Positions 1-6,297 of a stretch of 8,172 nt of DNA are shown here, piece after piece. The stretch spans positions 1-8,172 of the forward strand of contig CALLAG010000324.1 of NCBI GenBank assembly GCA_938002705.1. The letters are read 5' to 3'. The position numbers and the translations under genes are program-made. The notes below the pieces were generated by a model that saw only the letters and a program-made list of their open reading frames with translations, had not been told where the DNA came from and made no database searches. The DNA is from an uncultured Saprospiraceae bacterium. Lineage in GTDB: Bacteria; Bacteroidota; Bacteroidia; Chitinophagales; Saprospiraceae. Position 1 is the stretch's first letter; each line of letters opens with the position of its first letter.

Positions 1-950
1 ATATCATAAGTTGTCTTGCCATCTTGGGTACCTTTGTACCGCTGCACCGTAATAGGTTTTGGCTGATAAGGACTCAGAGTAATATCAAGGCTTACTACCT
101 TATACTTAACCTTGTGCTGATTGTACTATTGCTGTCGCAGAACGTTCTTACGATTTTTGATTTTGTGTTATTGGCTTTACTGAGTATGGGGCTTATTTTT
201 TGTCTGAAAGTTATATGGCCATATACGGTATTAGCTCCTAAGTCAGTAGAGGATTCTACTTCTAAAAATTCTGATAGACATCTTAATATACTCATATATA
301 ATGTACTACAGAAGAATGAAAAGCATCAGAAGTTTGTAGACTTAGTCAGAGAGGTCGATCCTGATATTTTCTTGATGATAGAGGTAGATGATAAGTGGTA
401 TACTTCAGTGAGGCCTTTGGAAGCTGACTACCCACATGTCATCAAAGAGTTAAGGGATAATACTTACGGTATTGCGATGATGAGTCGCATCCCATACATC
501 AGTGCAGAGGTTAAGCATATAGTCAAAGAAGAAGTCCCAAGCCTCGATGTACTTATAGAATATGAGCGTAAAAAAATCCGTATCACAAGCTTGCACCCAG
601 AACCGCCTATACCTGGAGAAGTACTTACTTCAGCCCCCAAGGATCTGGAATTATTGAAGACAGCATATTACCTCAGGGATAATAAGCTTAGTGATCTGGA
701 CATTGTTATCGGTGATCTGAATGATGTCGGTTGGAGTAAGAACTCTAATAATTTCAAAGAGATATCTGGACTCAAAGATCCGAGAGAGGGTAGAGGCTTC
801 TATTCGACTTTTCCCACATACTTACCTATCAGAATTCCTATCGATCATGTATTCTGCAGTAGTGAGTTAAAGCTTGTCAGTTTTAAGACTCTTAAGAATA
901 TAGGTTCTGATCACTTTCCCGTGTCTGTGATATTTGAAGTAGGGGAGTAA
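1..950 (+). CDS. Endonuclease/exonuclease/phosphatase family protein, membrane-anchored (5' partial)
   Basis: The reading frame is open to the left edge (base 3 onward reads IISCLAI before the TTG at 24), and the hydrophobic start continues a membrane segment, so the true start lies outside the window and the TTG at 24 is not the likely start. Counting from that TTG, two further hydrophobic segments lie at about residues 23-38 and 44-66, followed by a soluble catalytic domain from about 86 to 305. Family motifs of the metal-dependent EEP (DNase I/sphingomyelinase-like) fold are present: N93, metal-binding E120 in MIEVDDKW, H191 in SLHPEPP, D231-x-N233 in IGDLND, D274-H275, and the terminal SDH at 295-297. 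All catalytic residues are kept, so it is probably an active phosphoesterase tethered to the membrane; substrate (nucleic acid, phospholipid or other) cannot be told. The next gene is convergent, so it is the last gene of its transcript. Confidence 0.9.
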   Translation, partial: IISCLAILGTFVPLHRNRFWLIRTQSNIKAYYLILNLVLIVLLLSQNVLTIFDFVLLALLSMGLIFCLKVIWPYTVLAPKSVEDSTSKNSDRHLNILIYNVLQKNEKHQKFVDLVREVDPDIFLMIEVDDKWYTSVRPLEADYPHVIKELRDNTYGIAMMSRIPYISAEVKHIVKEEVPSLDVLIEYERKKIRITSLHPEPPIPGEVLTSAPKDLELLKTAYYLRDNKLSDLDIVIGDLNDVGWSKNSNNFKEISGLKDPREGRGFYSTFPTYLPIRIPIDHVFCSSELKLVSFKTLKNIGSDHFPVSVIFEVGE

Positions 951-965
951 GAAAGAATAATATTG

Positions 966-997
966 AAAAAATTGAGTGTGAGATTTGCAACACTAAT
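966..997 (-). terminator. Probable intrinsic terminator of the holin-family/DUF697 transcript
   Basis: Read on the minus strand, ATTAGTGT (997-990) can pair with ACACT-c-AAT (979-971, one bulged base) around a 10-nt loop, and is followed directly by a run of six T (971-966). It starts 5 bases past the stop of the minus-strand gene at 1002. The stem is AT-rich and weak. On the + strand no T-run follows the stem, so it would serve the leftward transcript only. Confidence 0.45.
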
Positions 998-1001
998 AGT
1001 A

Positions 1002-1322
1002 CTAAAACACCTTATGCAACACGCCACCGCTTATACTAACAATAGCCGCTAATGCTAATGCCCACCAAAAATTCTTAACTCTAAATCCTGGCAAGAACCA
1101 ATCTGCAACTTGTATAAGTATGGCATTAAGTAACCAGTGGAATATACCTAATGAAAGAATGCCTAAGGTGACTATTCTTAGAAAGTTACCCAATGTAAAA
1201 TCTAATACGCCCACTACGATGGCGACGATGATGCACTGCAGAGCATTTTTCATCTCTACTCCAGAAAGTAATAAGCCTCCTATGTAGAAGGCGATACTTG
1301 CGACTAATATATTTACAATCAT
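1002..1322 (-). CDS. Phage holin family 4_2-type (PF04020-like) small membrane protein
   Basis: A 106-residue, almost wholly hydrophobic protein with about four membrane segments (roughly residues 2-20, 27-46, 48-76 and 84-104). The central stretch TLGILSLGIFHWLLNAILIQ (52-71) is the typical TLG-F-hydrophobic-NA pattern of the family named 'phage holin family 4_2' (formerly DUF360), and the total length is normal for it. Despite the name, most members are chromosomal genes outside prophages with unknown role, and there are no phage genes here. The ATG at 1322 lies 12 bp after the DUF697 stop, so the two are probably co-transcribed. No strong ribosome binding site is seen. Family assignment is fairly firm; function is unknown. 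Confidence 0.85.
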   Translation of the reverse strand: MIVNILVASIAFYIGGLLLSGVEMKNALQCIIVAIVVGVLDFTLGNFLRIVTLGILSLGIFHWLLNAILIQVADWFLPGFRVKNFWWALALAAIVSISGGVLHKVF

Positions 1323-1334
1323 ATTTTATTATTT

Positions 1335-1868
1335 TTAGATACCGACTTTGTCGAGTGCTTTCTCGATGACATTGTTACTTATATTAGAGACTGATAATTT
1401 GTCAGACTCTACTTGTAGTCTAAAGTAGTCAATAAATGCATCAATACCAATATCCTCGGCAGAACCCCCTGCTCTGAAATGAGCATCAAAAACTTCCCCT
1501 ACAACCGTAGTCAAGAATCCACTAATAGTAGCTTTAATTATAGACTCTCCGAATACTTTCTCGATATTGGTACTGACAGCTAATGAGCTAGCTGCTTCAG
1601 AAATGAGTTTGGACATAATAGAGGAGACGACTGAGCAGATAAGAACTTTACCTTCTTGGTTAATTTCTACATTGTAGGACTTGGCTATTTTTCTTACCAT
1701 ATCCATCTGTATATATACGACTCCGGCAACATCGATCACAGGTATAGGGAGTGCTGCTACTGTTGATGCCTTAGCAGTGGCGCTGTCTATAATTTTCTTC
1801 TGATGAGATCCGATTCTCTTTTCTGGATTAGCTACCGTAGTATTGTTAGCTTCGTTTGGTGTATTCAT
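1335..1868 (-). CDS. DUF697-family protein
   Basis: A 177-residue protein with a polar, probably disordered N-terminus (1-25) and a DUF697-like body. The diagnostic part is the helix start IIDSATAKASTVAALPIPVID (about 26-46; the Pro/Asp turn PIPVIDVAG) followed by an amphipathic helix ending in MVRKIAKSYNVEI (57-69), matching the family pattern of a short hydrophobic hairpin, 'IPVPGLD', then 'Q-M-R-LA-YG'. A second moderately hydrophobic region (74-125) includes small-residue-rich helices. DUF697 proteins are membrane-associated; in enterobacteria the domain occurs in the stress-induced YcjF, and elsewhere it is fused to GTPases, but no GTPase motif is present here. ATG is taken as start. It follows the SLC13 gene by 75 bp and precedes the holin-family gene by 12 bp on the same strand. 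Function unknown. Confidence 0.8.
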   Translation of the reverse strand: MNTPNEANNTTVANPEKRIGSHQKKIIDSATAKASTVAALPIPVIDVAGVVYIQMDMVRKIAKSYNVEINQEGKVLICSVVSSIMSKLISEAASSLAVSTNIEKVFGESIIKATISGFLTTVVGEVFDAHFRAGGSAEDIGIDAFIDYFRLQVESDKLSVSNISNNVIEKALDKVGI

Positions 1869-1917
1869 ATCATATATACTCTTTTTAGAATTTTAATGTT
1901 CGTTATAAGAATATACT

Positions 1918-1951
1918 CTATGTAGACTAAGTCATAGATTAAGCTACATAG
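1918..1951 (-). repeat. Inverted repeat overlapping the SLC13 stop codon
   Basis: CTATGTAG (1918-1925) and CTACATAG (1944-1951) are perfect 8-bp inverted arms around an 18-nt loop. The right arm contains the TAG stop (1946-1944 on the minus strand) of the SLC13 permease gene. No T-run follows on the minus strand, so it is not a classical intrinsic terminator; it could be an mRNA 3'-end or processing hairpin between the permease and DUF697 genes, or chance in AT-rich DNA. Confidence 0.35.
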
Positions 1952-3728
1952 GGAATATCTGAGGAGCAAGTAGTGAGGAGATGATCCATAATGAAAAAGA
2001 AAGTATACCACCCACAATGAGGAAATCTTTAAACTTATAAATGCCCATACCATATACGATAGTATTAGTCTGATAACCTATAGGAGTAAAGAAACTGAAG
2101 TTAGCAGCCAGCATAATAACGACTATAAATGGTAGGGGAGAGAGGCTTAGTCCTGTAGCCAAAGATATCGCGATAGGTGTAAATATGATAGCCGTAGCAT
2201 TATTAGATATAACACTGCTCACAAGCATAGTGGTCAGAAATAGTAAACTTAATATGAGGCTTGGGCTTAGGTGCTGAAATGCGATAAGTAGATTGTCACT
2301 GATATAACTGTCAGCACTTACATTACTCATGGCGGCTCCTATAGGCAGTAGGCCAGCAAGTAGAAATATTATCTGCCAGTTAATAGAATCATAGGCGGCT
2401 TCTAATGTAATGCAGCGACTGATTACAAGTAAGCACACACCTACCAGTGCACTCGTAAGTATAGAATAGAATCCTGAAGCTGCAAGTACTATGACTAACA
2501 AGAGGATAGCCAGAGATAGAAATTTTCTAAATTTCTCCTTCTTGGGCTGATTCATATGATTGAGGATTTTGTCGCCCCGACTCATAAGCCAGTTGTCATT
2601 ATCGTTATCATCTAGTTCTATGAGTAGTCTGTCGGCGATTTCTATTCTTTCATTACTTTTATTTTCATTGATTATATTCTTGTTAGCATTTATAAGATTT
2701 CTGTGTTTTTTTAGTGCTATAGGTAGTGCTCCGTCTACATCATTAGAGCTGAGATCAGATAGTTTTTTGCCTAGAAGATTGGATCCTGGTAAGACCAGAT
2801 ATTCTACTATTTCGCCTGTATAGTTTTTGTCATCATCTATATTAGATTCTGAGATGAGTTCGTAGTTGTCGTCGGTTTTCATATTGAGAATCTTATCTAC
2901 ATCAGCACTGATGACAAGCTCATCATTTTCTTTAAATTTCTGCCAGTAACTTGGGTACTTTATAGTTCGATTACCTCTTTTGATCTGTAAGAGTTTCGTG
3001 TTGTTGTCCTTGTAGATGTCTGTATCTCGGAATGTCTTACCTATGATCTTATTGGCGGGCAGTATCCTTAGTAGCGTGATGTATCTGGGAAATTGTTCTT
3101 TGCTGAAAGTCTTACCCCTATTAGTGAGTAAGAGGTAAGATAATATCGATGTAATAACAATACCTATAATGAGTAAGATGACAGATAATGGTGTAACGGT
3201 AAAAAAGCCAATCGTATTTATTCCAGATTTGATAGCTATCTGATTAACGATAAGATTAGTACTTGTTCCCATAAGTGTACAGCTACCACCTAAGATTCCA
3301 GCGAATGAGATCGGGATCATATACTTAGCAATATCTATATTATGTCTCTGTGCTAGGGTTGGTACTATTTTGACAAATAATATGACCACCGCCGTTGTAC
3401 TTATAAATGCTGAAAACCCTCCCACTAAGATCATTATGCATGGGATAGATATAAGTATGGGAAGTTTAAATAAAGGAATCATAAGCTCTGCAAACAGGCC
3501 TATGGTTCCATTCTGCTCTAAGGCTGCAGTTATTATCATAAGACAAAGAATAGTAATAACCGCTGGATTGCTAAAGCCAGATATCGCCTCCTCTGGTGTG
3601 ACTAATCCACACACAAGTAGTGATACCATGACTAAGAATGCGACCTTATCTACAGTAAAGACCTCAGTGATAAAAAGTACCGTAGATACCGCGAGAATAA
3701 CAAATAATATAGCAATCTGTATTGTCAA
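1944..3728 (-). CDS. SLC13-family (DASS/ArsB-NhaD superfamily) permease with two TrkA-C-like domains
   Basis: A 594-residue inner-membrane transporter with the usual layout of bacterial SLC13-family permeases that carry regulatory domains. An N-terminal membrane half (about 1-203) holds the motifs GFSNPAVITI (51-60) and GGSCTLMGTSTNLIVN (147-162). Two cytosolic TrkA-C/RCK-C-like domains follow (about 215-285 and 305-375), joined by an Asp/Asn-rich linker. A C-terminal membrane half (about 400-592) holds SSVISNNATAIIFTPIAI (504-521) and PIGYQTNTIVYG (549-560). The two TNxxV/TNLIV re-entrant motifs are those that bind ion and anion in the superfamily. Substrate (dicarboxylate, sulfate or other anion) cannot be read from sequence. 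The start is a TTG at 3728: no in-frame ATG exists back to the stop at 3938-3936, and the resulting N-terminus (MTIQIAILFVILAV) matches where family members begin. It heads a minus-strand series with DUF697 and the holin-family gene. Confidence 0.9.
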   Translation of the reverse strand: MTIQIAILFVILAVSTVLFITEVFTVDKVAFLVMVSLLVCGLVTPEEAISGFSNPAVITILCLMIITAALEQNGTIGLFAELMIPLFKLPILISIPCIMILVGGFSAFISTTAVVILFVKIVPTLAQRHNIDIAKYMIPISFAGILGGSCTLMGTSTNLIVNQIAIKSGINTIGFFTVTPLSVILLIIGIVITSILSYLLLTNRGKTFSKEQFPRYITLLRILPANKIIGKTFRDTDIYKDNNTKLLQIKRGNRTIKYPSYWQKFKENDELVISADVDKILNMKTDDNYELISESNIDDDKNYTGEIVEYLVLPGSNLLGKKLSDLSSNDVDGALPIALKKHRNLINANKNIINENKSNERIEIADRLLIELDDNDNDNWLMSRGDKILNHMNQPKKEKFRKFLSLAILLLVIVLAASGFYSILTSALVGVCLLVISRCITLEAAYDSINWQIIFLLAGLLPIGAAMSNVSADSYISDNLLIAFQHLSPSLILSLLFLTTMLVSSVISNNATAIIFTPIAISLATGLSLSPLPFIVVIMLAANFSFFTPIGYQTNTIVYGMGIYKFKDFLIVGGILSFSLWIISSLLAPQIFPM

Positions 3729-3964
3729 TATTCTATTGTTTAGCTTTCTGTATTTACTTTTTTTTAAATCATAAATGAGTATGATAGTATATCGCCATTT
3801 TATAAAATATACCTCAATATCTGAGTATTTGGTGAATACACGATACGTAACTAATATAGGTAGAATTATGTTCTCTTTGATTATACGGGTATCAATCTGA
3901 GGGACAAGAATCTTAGGTGATATATAATAATTATCCTATCTTCCGATAAAAATTATAAGATATA
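3729..3964. promoter_or_regulatory. Divergent intergenic region (promoters for both flanking genes expected)
   Basis: This very AT-rich 236-bp stretch lies between divergent genes, the SLC13 permease (left) and the two-helix membrane protein (right), so it should carry both promoters. I found only partial matches to the Bacteroidota -7 element, for example TATATTTT on the minus strand at 3811-3804 (7 of 8 to TAnnTTTG), without a well-spaced -33 TTG. The minus frame of the permease stays open back to 3935 but has no ATG there. No RNA gene or repeat was recognised. Confidence 0.35.
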
Positions 3965-4495
3965 ATGAGTCCATTAGTAAAGCAGTATTTGAAGTTTTTT
4001 TTGTTGTTCGGAGGCAGCTACGGTTTTATAATGTACCTCATGGATACCTTTACAGGAGAGACAGGTAGTGTCATGAAATATTTGTTTCTGGCTTGTTTTT
4101 TTGGGGCTGCTATGTCCTTGACATTGGTGACCTACCATAAGTACAGACTTAGGAAAGATGGCGTGGGTGATCTGAATGATAGCAATATGAAGGTCAGTCA
4201 GTCTAAGAAGCTTGTGTCAAAATTATCCATAGATGAGATCGCCTCAAAATTGAGAACCGATTCCGAAATAGCTAATATGGGAATCACAAAAGCAGATGAT
4301 AGCATAATCATAAAAACGGGTATGACATGGAGGTCATGGGGAGAAGTCATCAAGATCACTATCAATCCAACTTCATATCAAAATGGAAACGAATATGCTA
4401 TCCAAAGTTCTCCAAAACTTAAGACTACATTAATTGATTATGGTAAGAATCTGCATAATGTAAATAGGATCTACGAGTTGATAAGTAAAGAATAA
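3965..4495 (+). CDS. Hypothetical membrane protein with two N-terminal helices and a cytosolic C-terminal domain
   Basis: I do not recognise a named family for this 176-residue protein. Two membrane helices at about residues 9-26 and 37-56 are separated by a short acidic loop, and the second ends in the basic YHKYRLRKD, predicting both termini in the cytosol. The remaining part (about 85-176) is a compact soluble domain: a helix SIDEIASKLRTD (88-99), then probable strands in SIIIKTGMTWRSWGEVIKITI and EYAIQSSPKLKTTLIDYGKN, then a last helix NVNRIYELISK. The strand pattern with 'SWGE-IKI' and 'SSPKLKTTLIDYGKN' looks like an integral domain, perhaps a small sensory or lipid-associated fold, but this is only an impression. 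The ATG at 3965 fits the membrane start; no Shine-Dalgarno is visible. It is 67 bp upstream of the flavin reductase on the same strand; that gap holds a candidate promoter, so it may be a separate unit. Confidence 0.7.
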   Translation: MSPLVKQYLKFFLLFGGSYGFIMYLMDTFTGETGSVMKYLFLACFFGAAMSLTLVTYHKYRLRKDGVGDLNDSNMKVSQSKKLVSKLSIDEIASKLRTDSEIANMGITKADDSIIIKTGMTWRSWGEVIKITINPTSYQNGNEYAIQSSPKLKTTLIDYGKNLHNVNRIYELISKE

Positions 4496-4537
4496 TCGTG
4501 AATTAAAGTTTTTCAAGCATCATATAGCTCATGTTAT

Positions 4538-4545
4538 TACATTTG
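4538..4545 (+). promoter_or_regulatory. Candidate Bacteroidota -7 promoter element for the flavin reductase gene
   Basis: TACATTTG is a full match to the Bacteroidota -7 consensus TAnnTTTG and lies 17 bp before the ATG at 4563, giving a short leader. A T-rich stretch at 4509-4513 is roughly where a -33 element could be, but it is not a good TTTG and the spacing is slightly long. It is assigned on the -7 element and position only. Confidence 0.4.
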
Positions 4546-4562
4546 TCTAACATACGATTCAT

Positions 4563-5174
4563 ATGAAGCTCAATTTTCAAGATATCCAGAGATTAGATAA
4601 GTATTACCGTACTAATCTTATAACCAAAATCTCAGGATTACGTACACCTTTCCTTATCGGGACGATGAATGAAAAAGGAAAGTCCAATCTTGCAATATTT
4701 AATTCTGTAGTGCATATAGGGGCTAATCCGCCATGTCTTGGTTTTATAATGAGACCTCTTACCGTAAGAAGGGATACTTATGATAACATTATTACAAGTC
4801 GACATTTTACCATTAATCAAGTCAATCAAGATATAGTCACTAAAGCACACCAAACTTCGGCAAAGTATCCTTCAGATATTTCGGAGTTTGATGAGTGTGG
4901 ATTTACAGAGTCTTACATTGATGCTTACCCAGCGCCGTATGTAGCTGAGAGTCAGATTAAGATAGGAATGTCATATCTCGAAGAACACCACATCACTGTC
5001 AATGATACAATCATGATTATAGGTCAGATAGAACATATTATAGTACCAGAAGATAGCGTAGATGAATATGGTAATATCAACCATGTCGACCTCAAGACAT
5101 CTGTCGTTTCAGGGTTAGATAGTTATCATACCGTCCGTGAAGATGTTAAGTTGGAATATGCACGGGTGGTCTGA
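4563..5174 (+). CDS. Flavin reductase family protein (FMN-binding split barrel)
   Basis: A 203-residue soluble protein with the flavin reductase-like split-barrel pattern. An N-terminal strand pair around LRTPFLIGTMNEKGKSNLAI (26-45) precedes the flavin-binding segment NSVVHIGANPPCLGFIMRPL (47-66), where NPP-LGF and R64 are characteristic. TYDNIITSRHFTINQV (72-87) carries the 'N-I-F-TIN' motif, and strands at 128-160 close the barrel. Such proteins bind FMN and often reduce free flavin with NAD(P)H, or act as FMN-dependent oxidoreductases; which applies here is not decidable. It is upstream of a cryptochrome/photolyase and a second photolyase-family gene, separated by a two-gene cassette. I recall related flavin reductases clustered with cryptochrome, SDR and DUF2256 genes in Flavobacteriia, which suggests a role in supplying or reducing flavin for the photolyases (inference). 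It has an ATG start and a candidate promoter at 4538-4545. Confidence 0.88.
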   Translation: MKLNFQDIQRLDKYYRTNLITKISGLRTPFLIGTMNEKGKSNLAIFNSVVHIGANPPCLGFIMRPLTVRRDTYDNIITSRHFTINQVNQDIVTKAHQTSAKYPSDISEFDECGFTESYIDAYPAPYVAESQIKIGMSYLEEHHITVNDTIMIIGQIEHIIVPEDSVDEYGNINHVDLKTSVVSGLDSYHTVREDVKLEYARVV

Positions 5175-5237
5175 TGTAATATGCAGATAACTTAATTGTC
5201 ATAATGAAATTATTCTAAGGTAAAATCTGTTATATTT

Positions 5238-5504
5238 ATGCATAAAATCTTCTCGGAAATGACTGCAAAAACTAAAAGTGTAAATAAAAGATTGATTAAA
5301 TCTGCAACTTCTAACGAAAAGAGAGTTCATATTACTCCGCGGGCCTCTGGATGGGCAGTGAGAAGAGAAGGCAATATGGCAGCTTCAAAAGTTGTTTCAA
5401 CACAAAAAGAAGCAGTTAGTTTGGCCAAGGTTTGGGTGTCGAACGGCACAGCCTCAAAAGTTATTGTACATTCAAAAAGTGGAAAATTTAGAGTTGCAAA
5501 ATAA
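5238..5504 (+). CDS. DUF2188-domain protein
   Basis: A small basic 88-residue protein. Residues 29-88 form a DUF2188 domain: VHITPRASGWAVRREGN (30-46) with the near-invariant GWAV-REG, then AASKVVSTQKEAVSLAKVW (48-66) matching the 'As-vf-TqkEAi-lAr' helix, and a final VIVHSKSGKFRV (75-86) matching 'vvHgkdG-Ir'. The first 28 residues are lysine/serine/threonine-rich and not conserved in the family, so translation may instead begin at the second ATG (5259, residue 8). A TATATTTA string ending on the first ATG resembles a -7 element and would favour the later start, but the -33 partner is missing. Its TAA shares one base with the ATG of the next gene, which implies translational coupling. The biochemical role of DUF2188 is not established; the basic, small domain could bind nucleic acid or act as partner/inhibitor of the following protein (inference). 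Confidence 0.8.
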   Translation: MHKIFSEMTAKTKSVNKRLIKSATSNEKRVHITPRASGWAVRREGNMAASKVVSTQKEAVSLAKVWVSNGTASKVIVHSKSGKFRVAK

Positions 5505-6124
5505 TGGCATATTCTAATAATGTTTTCATCAATTGTCCTTTCGATGATGATTATTATCCTCTTCTAAAACCAATAATATTTACAGTTTTATACTGTGGAT
5601 TGACTCCACAAATATCGGAAACCAAAGACGGAGACGATATACGAATTAGAAATATTCAGAGCCTTATCGAAACTTCGAAATATAGTATCCATGATATTTC
5701 GAGAATTGAGCCCAAAACAAAGTTTGATTTACCAAGATTCAATATGCCTTTTGAATTAGGAATGGATTTAGGTTGCAAGAGGTATTCATTGAAAGACAAG
5801 AAGTGTTTGATCTTGGAGAAGCAACTTCATAGATTCAAGAAAGTAATGTCTGATATCGCAGGGCAAGATATCTCCAATCATGAAAATGATCCTTTGTTGA
5901 TAACCAAAGCGGTCAGAAATTGGATATACAAAATTAGAAATTCCAAGAATAAACCTGCTTCTTCAAATACCATCTGGGACTTATATAACGAATTTCTTTT
6001 TGATTTTGATAAGGACATGAGGGCAGAAAAATTAAATCCTAATGTGATTTGGGAGATTCCATTCTCAGAACTTATAGATTTAAATAAGAACTGGATTAAA
6101 GCGAAAAAGAAAGGAAAGAAATAA
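5504..6124 (+). CDS. Uncharacterised protein with nucleoside deoxyribosyltransferase/TIR-like features
   Basis: A 206-residue soluble protein of a conserved but, to my knowledge, unnamed family. Its key blocks are VFINCPFDDDYYPLLKPI (7-24), a first strand and helix; DDIRIRNIQSLIETSKYSIHDISR (44-67), a helix and strand ending in HD-SR; LPRFNMPFELGMDLGCKRY (76-94), with E84 in an N-M-P-ELG motif; KKCLILEK (99-106), a strand; and SDIAGQDISNHENDP (116-130) followed by helix RNWIYKI. The order 'strand, D-S, ELG helix, K-ilil strand' resembles nucleoside 2-deoxyribosyltransferases and TIR-like NADases, in which a Glu at this place is catalytic. This is fold-level inference, not a clear match. No membrane segment or signal peptide is seen, and the C-terminus is lysine-rich. 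It overlaps the DUF2188 gene by one base (TAATG), forming a two-gene unit between flavin reductase and cryptochrome genes. Confidence 0.75.
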   Translation: MAYSNNVFINCPFDDDYYPLLKPIIFTVLYCGLTPQISETKDGDDIRIRNIQSLIETSKYSIHDISRIEPKTKFDLPRFNMPFELGMDLGCKRYSLKDKKCLILEKQLHRFKKVMSDIAGQDISNHENDPLLITKAVRNWIYKIRNSKNKPASSNTIWDLYNEFLFDFDKDMRAEKLNPNVIWEIPFSELIDLNKNWIKAKKKGKK

Positions 6125-6297
6125 CTCTATTAAAAATGGTTATGAACTTGATTATACTTTCAAATAGAAAATTGGAAAATATAATATTTCGTTTAAATTA
6201 AACTCCACCTAAACATTTCTTGATTTCAGCAGTTTAGATATGCTTACGTGGGCACGAGGTTATAGAGTATAAAATAACTGAGTCCTAAAATAGCAAA
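6125..6297. other. Intergenic junction between the DUF2188 cassette and the cryptochrome gene
   Basis: A 173-bp AT-rich gap, the largest between co-directional genes in the right half. It should contain the cryptochrome promoter; TAGATATG at 6235-6242 matches TAnnTTTG at 7 of 8 positions but has no properly spaced -33 TTG. I found no clear hairpin terminator for the cassette, no terminal inverted repeat and no target duplication that would mark an insertion end. Confidence 0.3.

Noticed and set aside
1002..1322. Holin-family protein as a sign of a prophage
   Set aside because: No endolysin, capsid, tail, integrase or att-like repeats are nearby; the 4_2 family is commonly chromosomal.
1865..2053. 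Minus-strand 62-codon frame spanning the permease-DUF697 gap
   Set aside because: It overlaps the permease 3' end out of frame and reads as aromatic/hydrophobic noise from AT-rich DNA.
2560..2823. Plus-strand open frame of 87 codons opposite the permease gene
   Set aside because: It is Ser/Leu-rich low-complexity translation antisense to the TrkA-C-like region of a well-supported transporter; no family features.
3370..3774. Plus-strand open frame of 134 codons opposite the permease N-terminal half
   Set aside because: Antisense shadow of conserved membrane segments; it has no recognisable motifs and would run into the divergent promoter region.
5231..5238. TATATTTA as a promoter -7 element for the DUF2188 gene
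   Set aside because: It overlaps the annotated ATG and lacks a spaced -33 TTG; kept only as a reason to doubt the first start codon.
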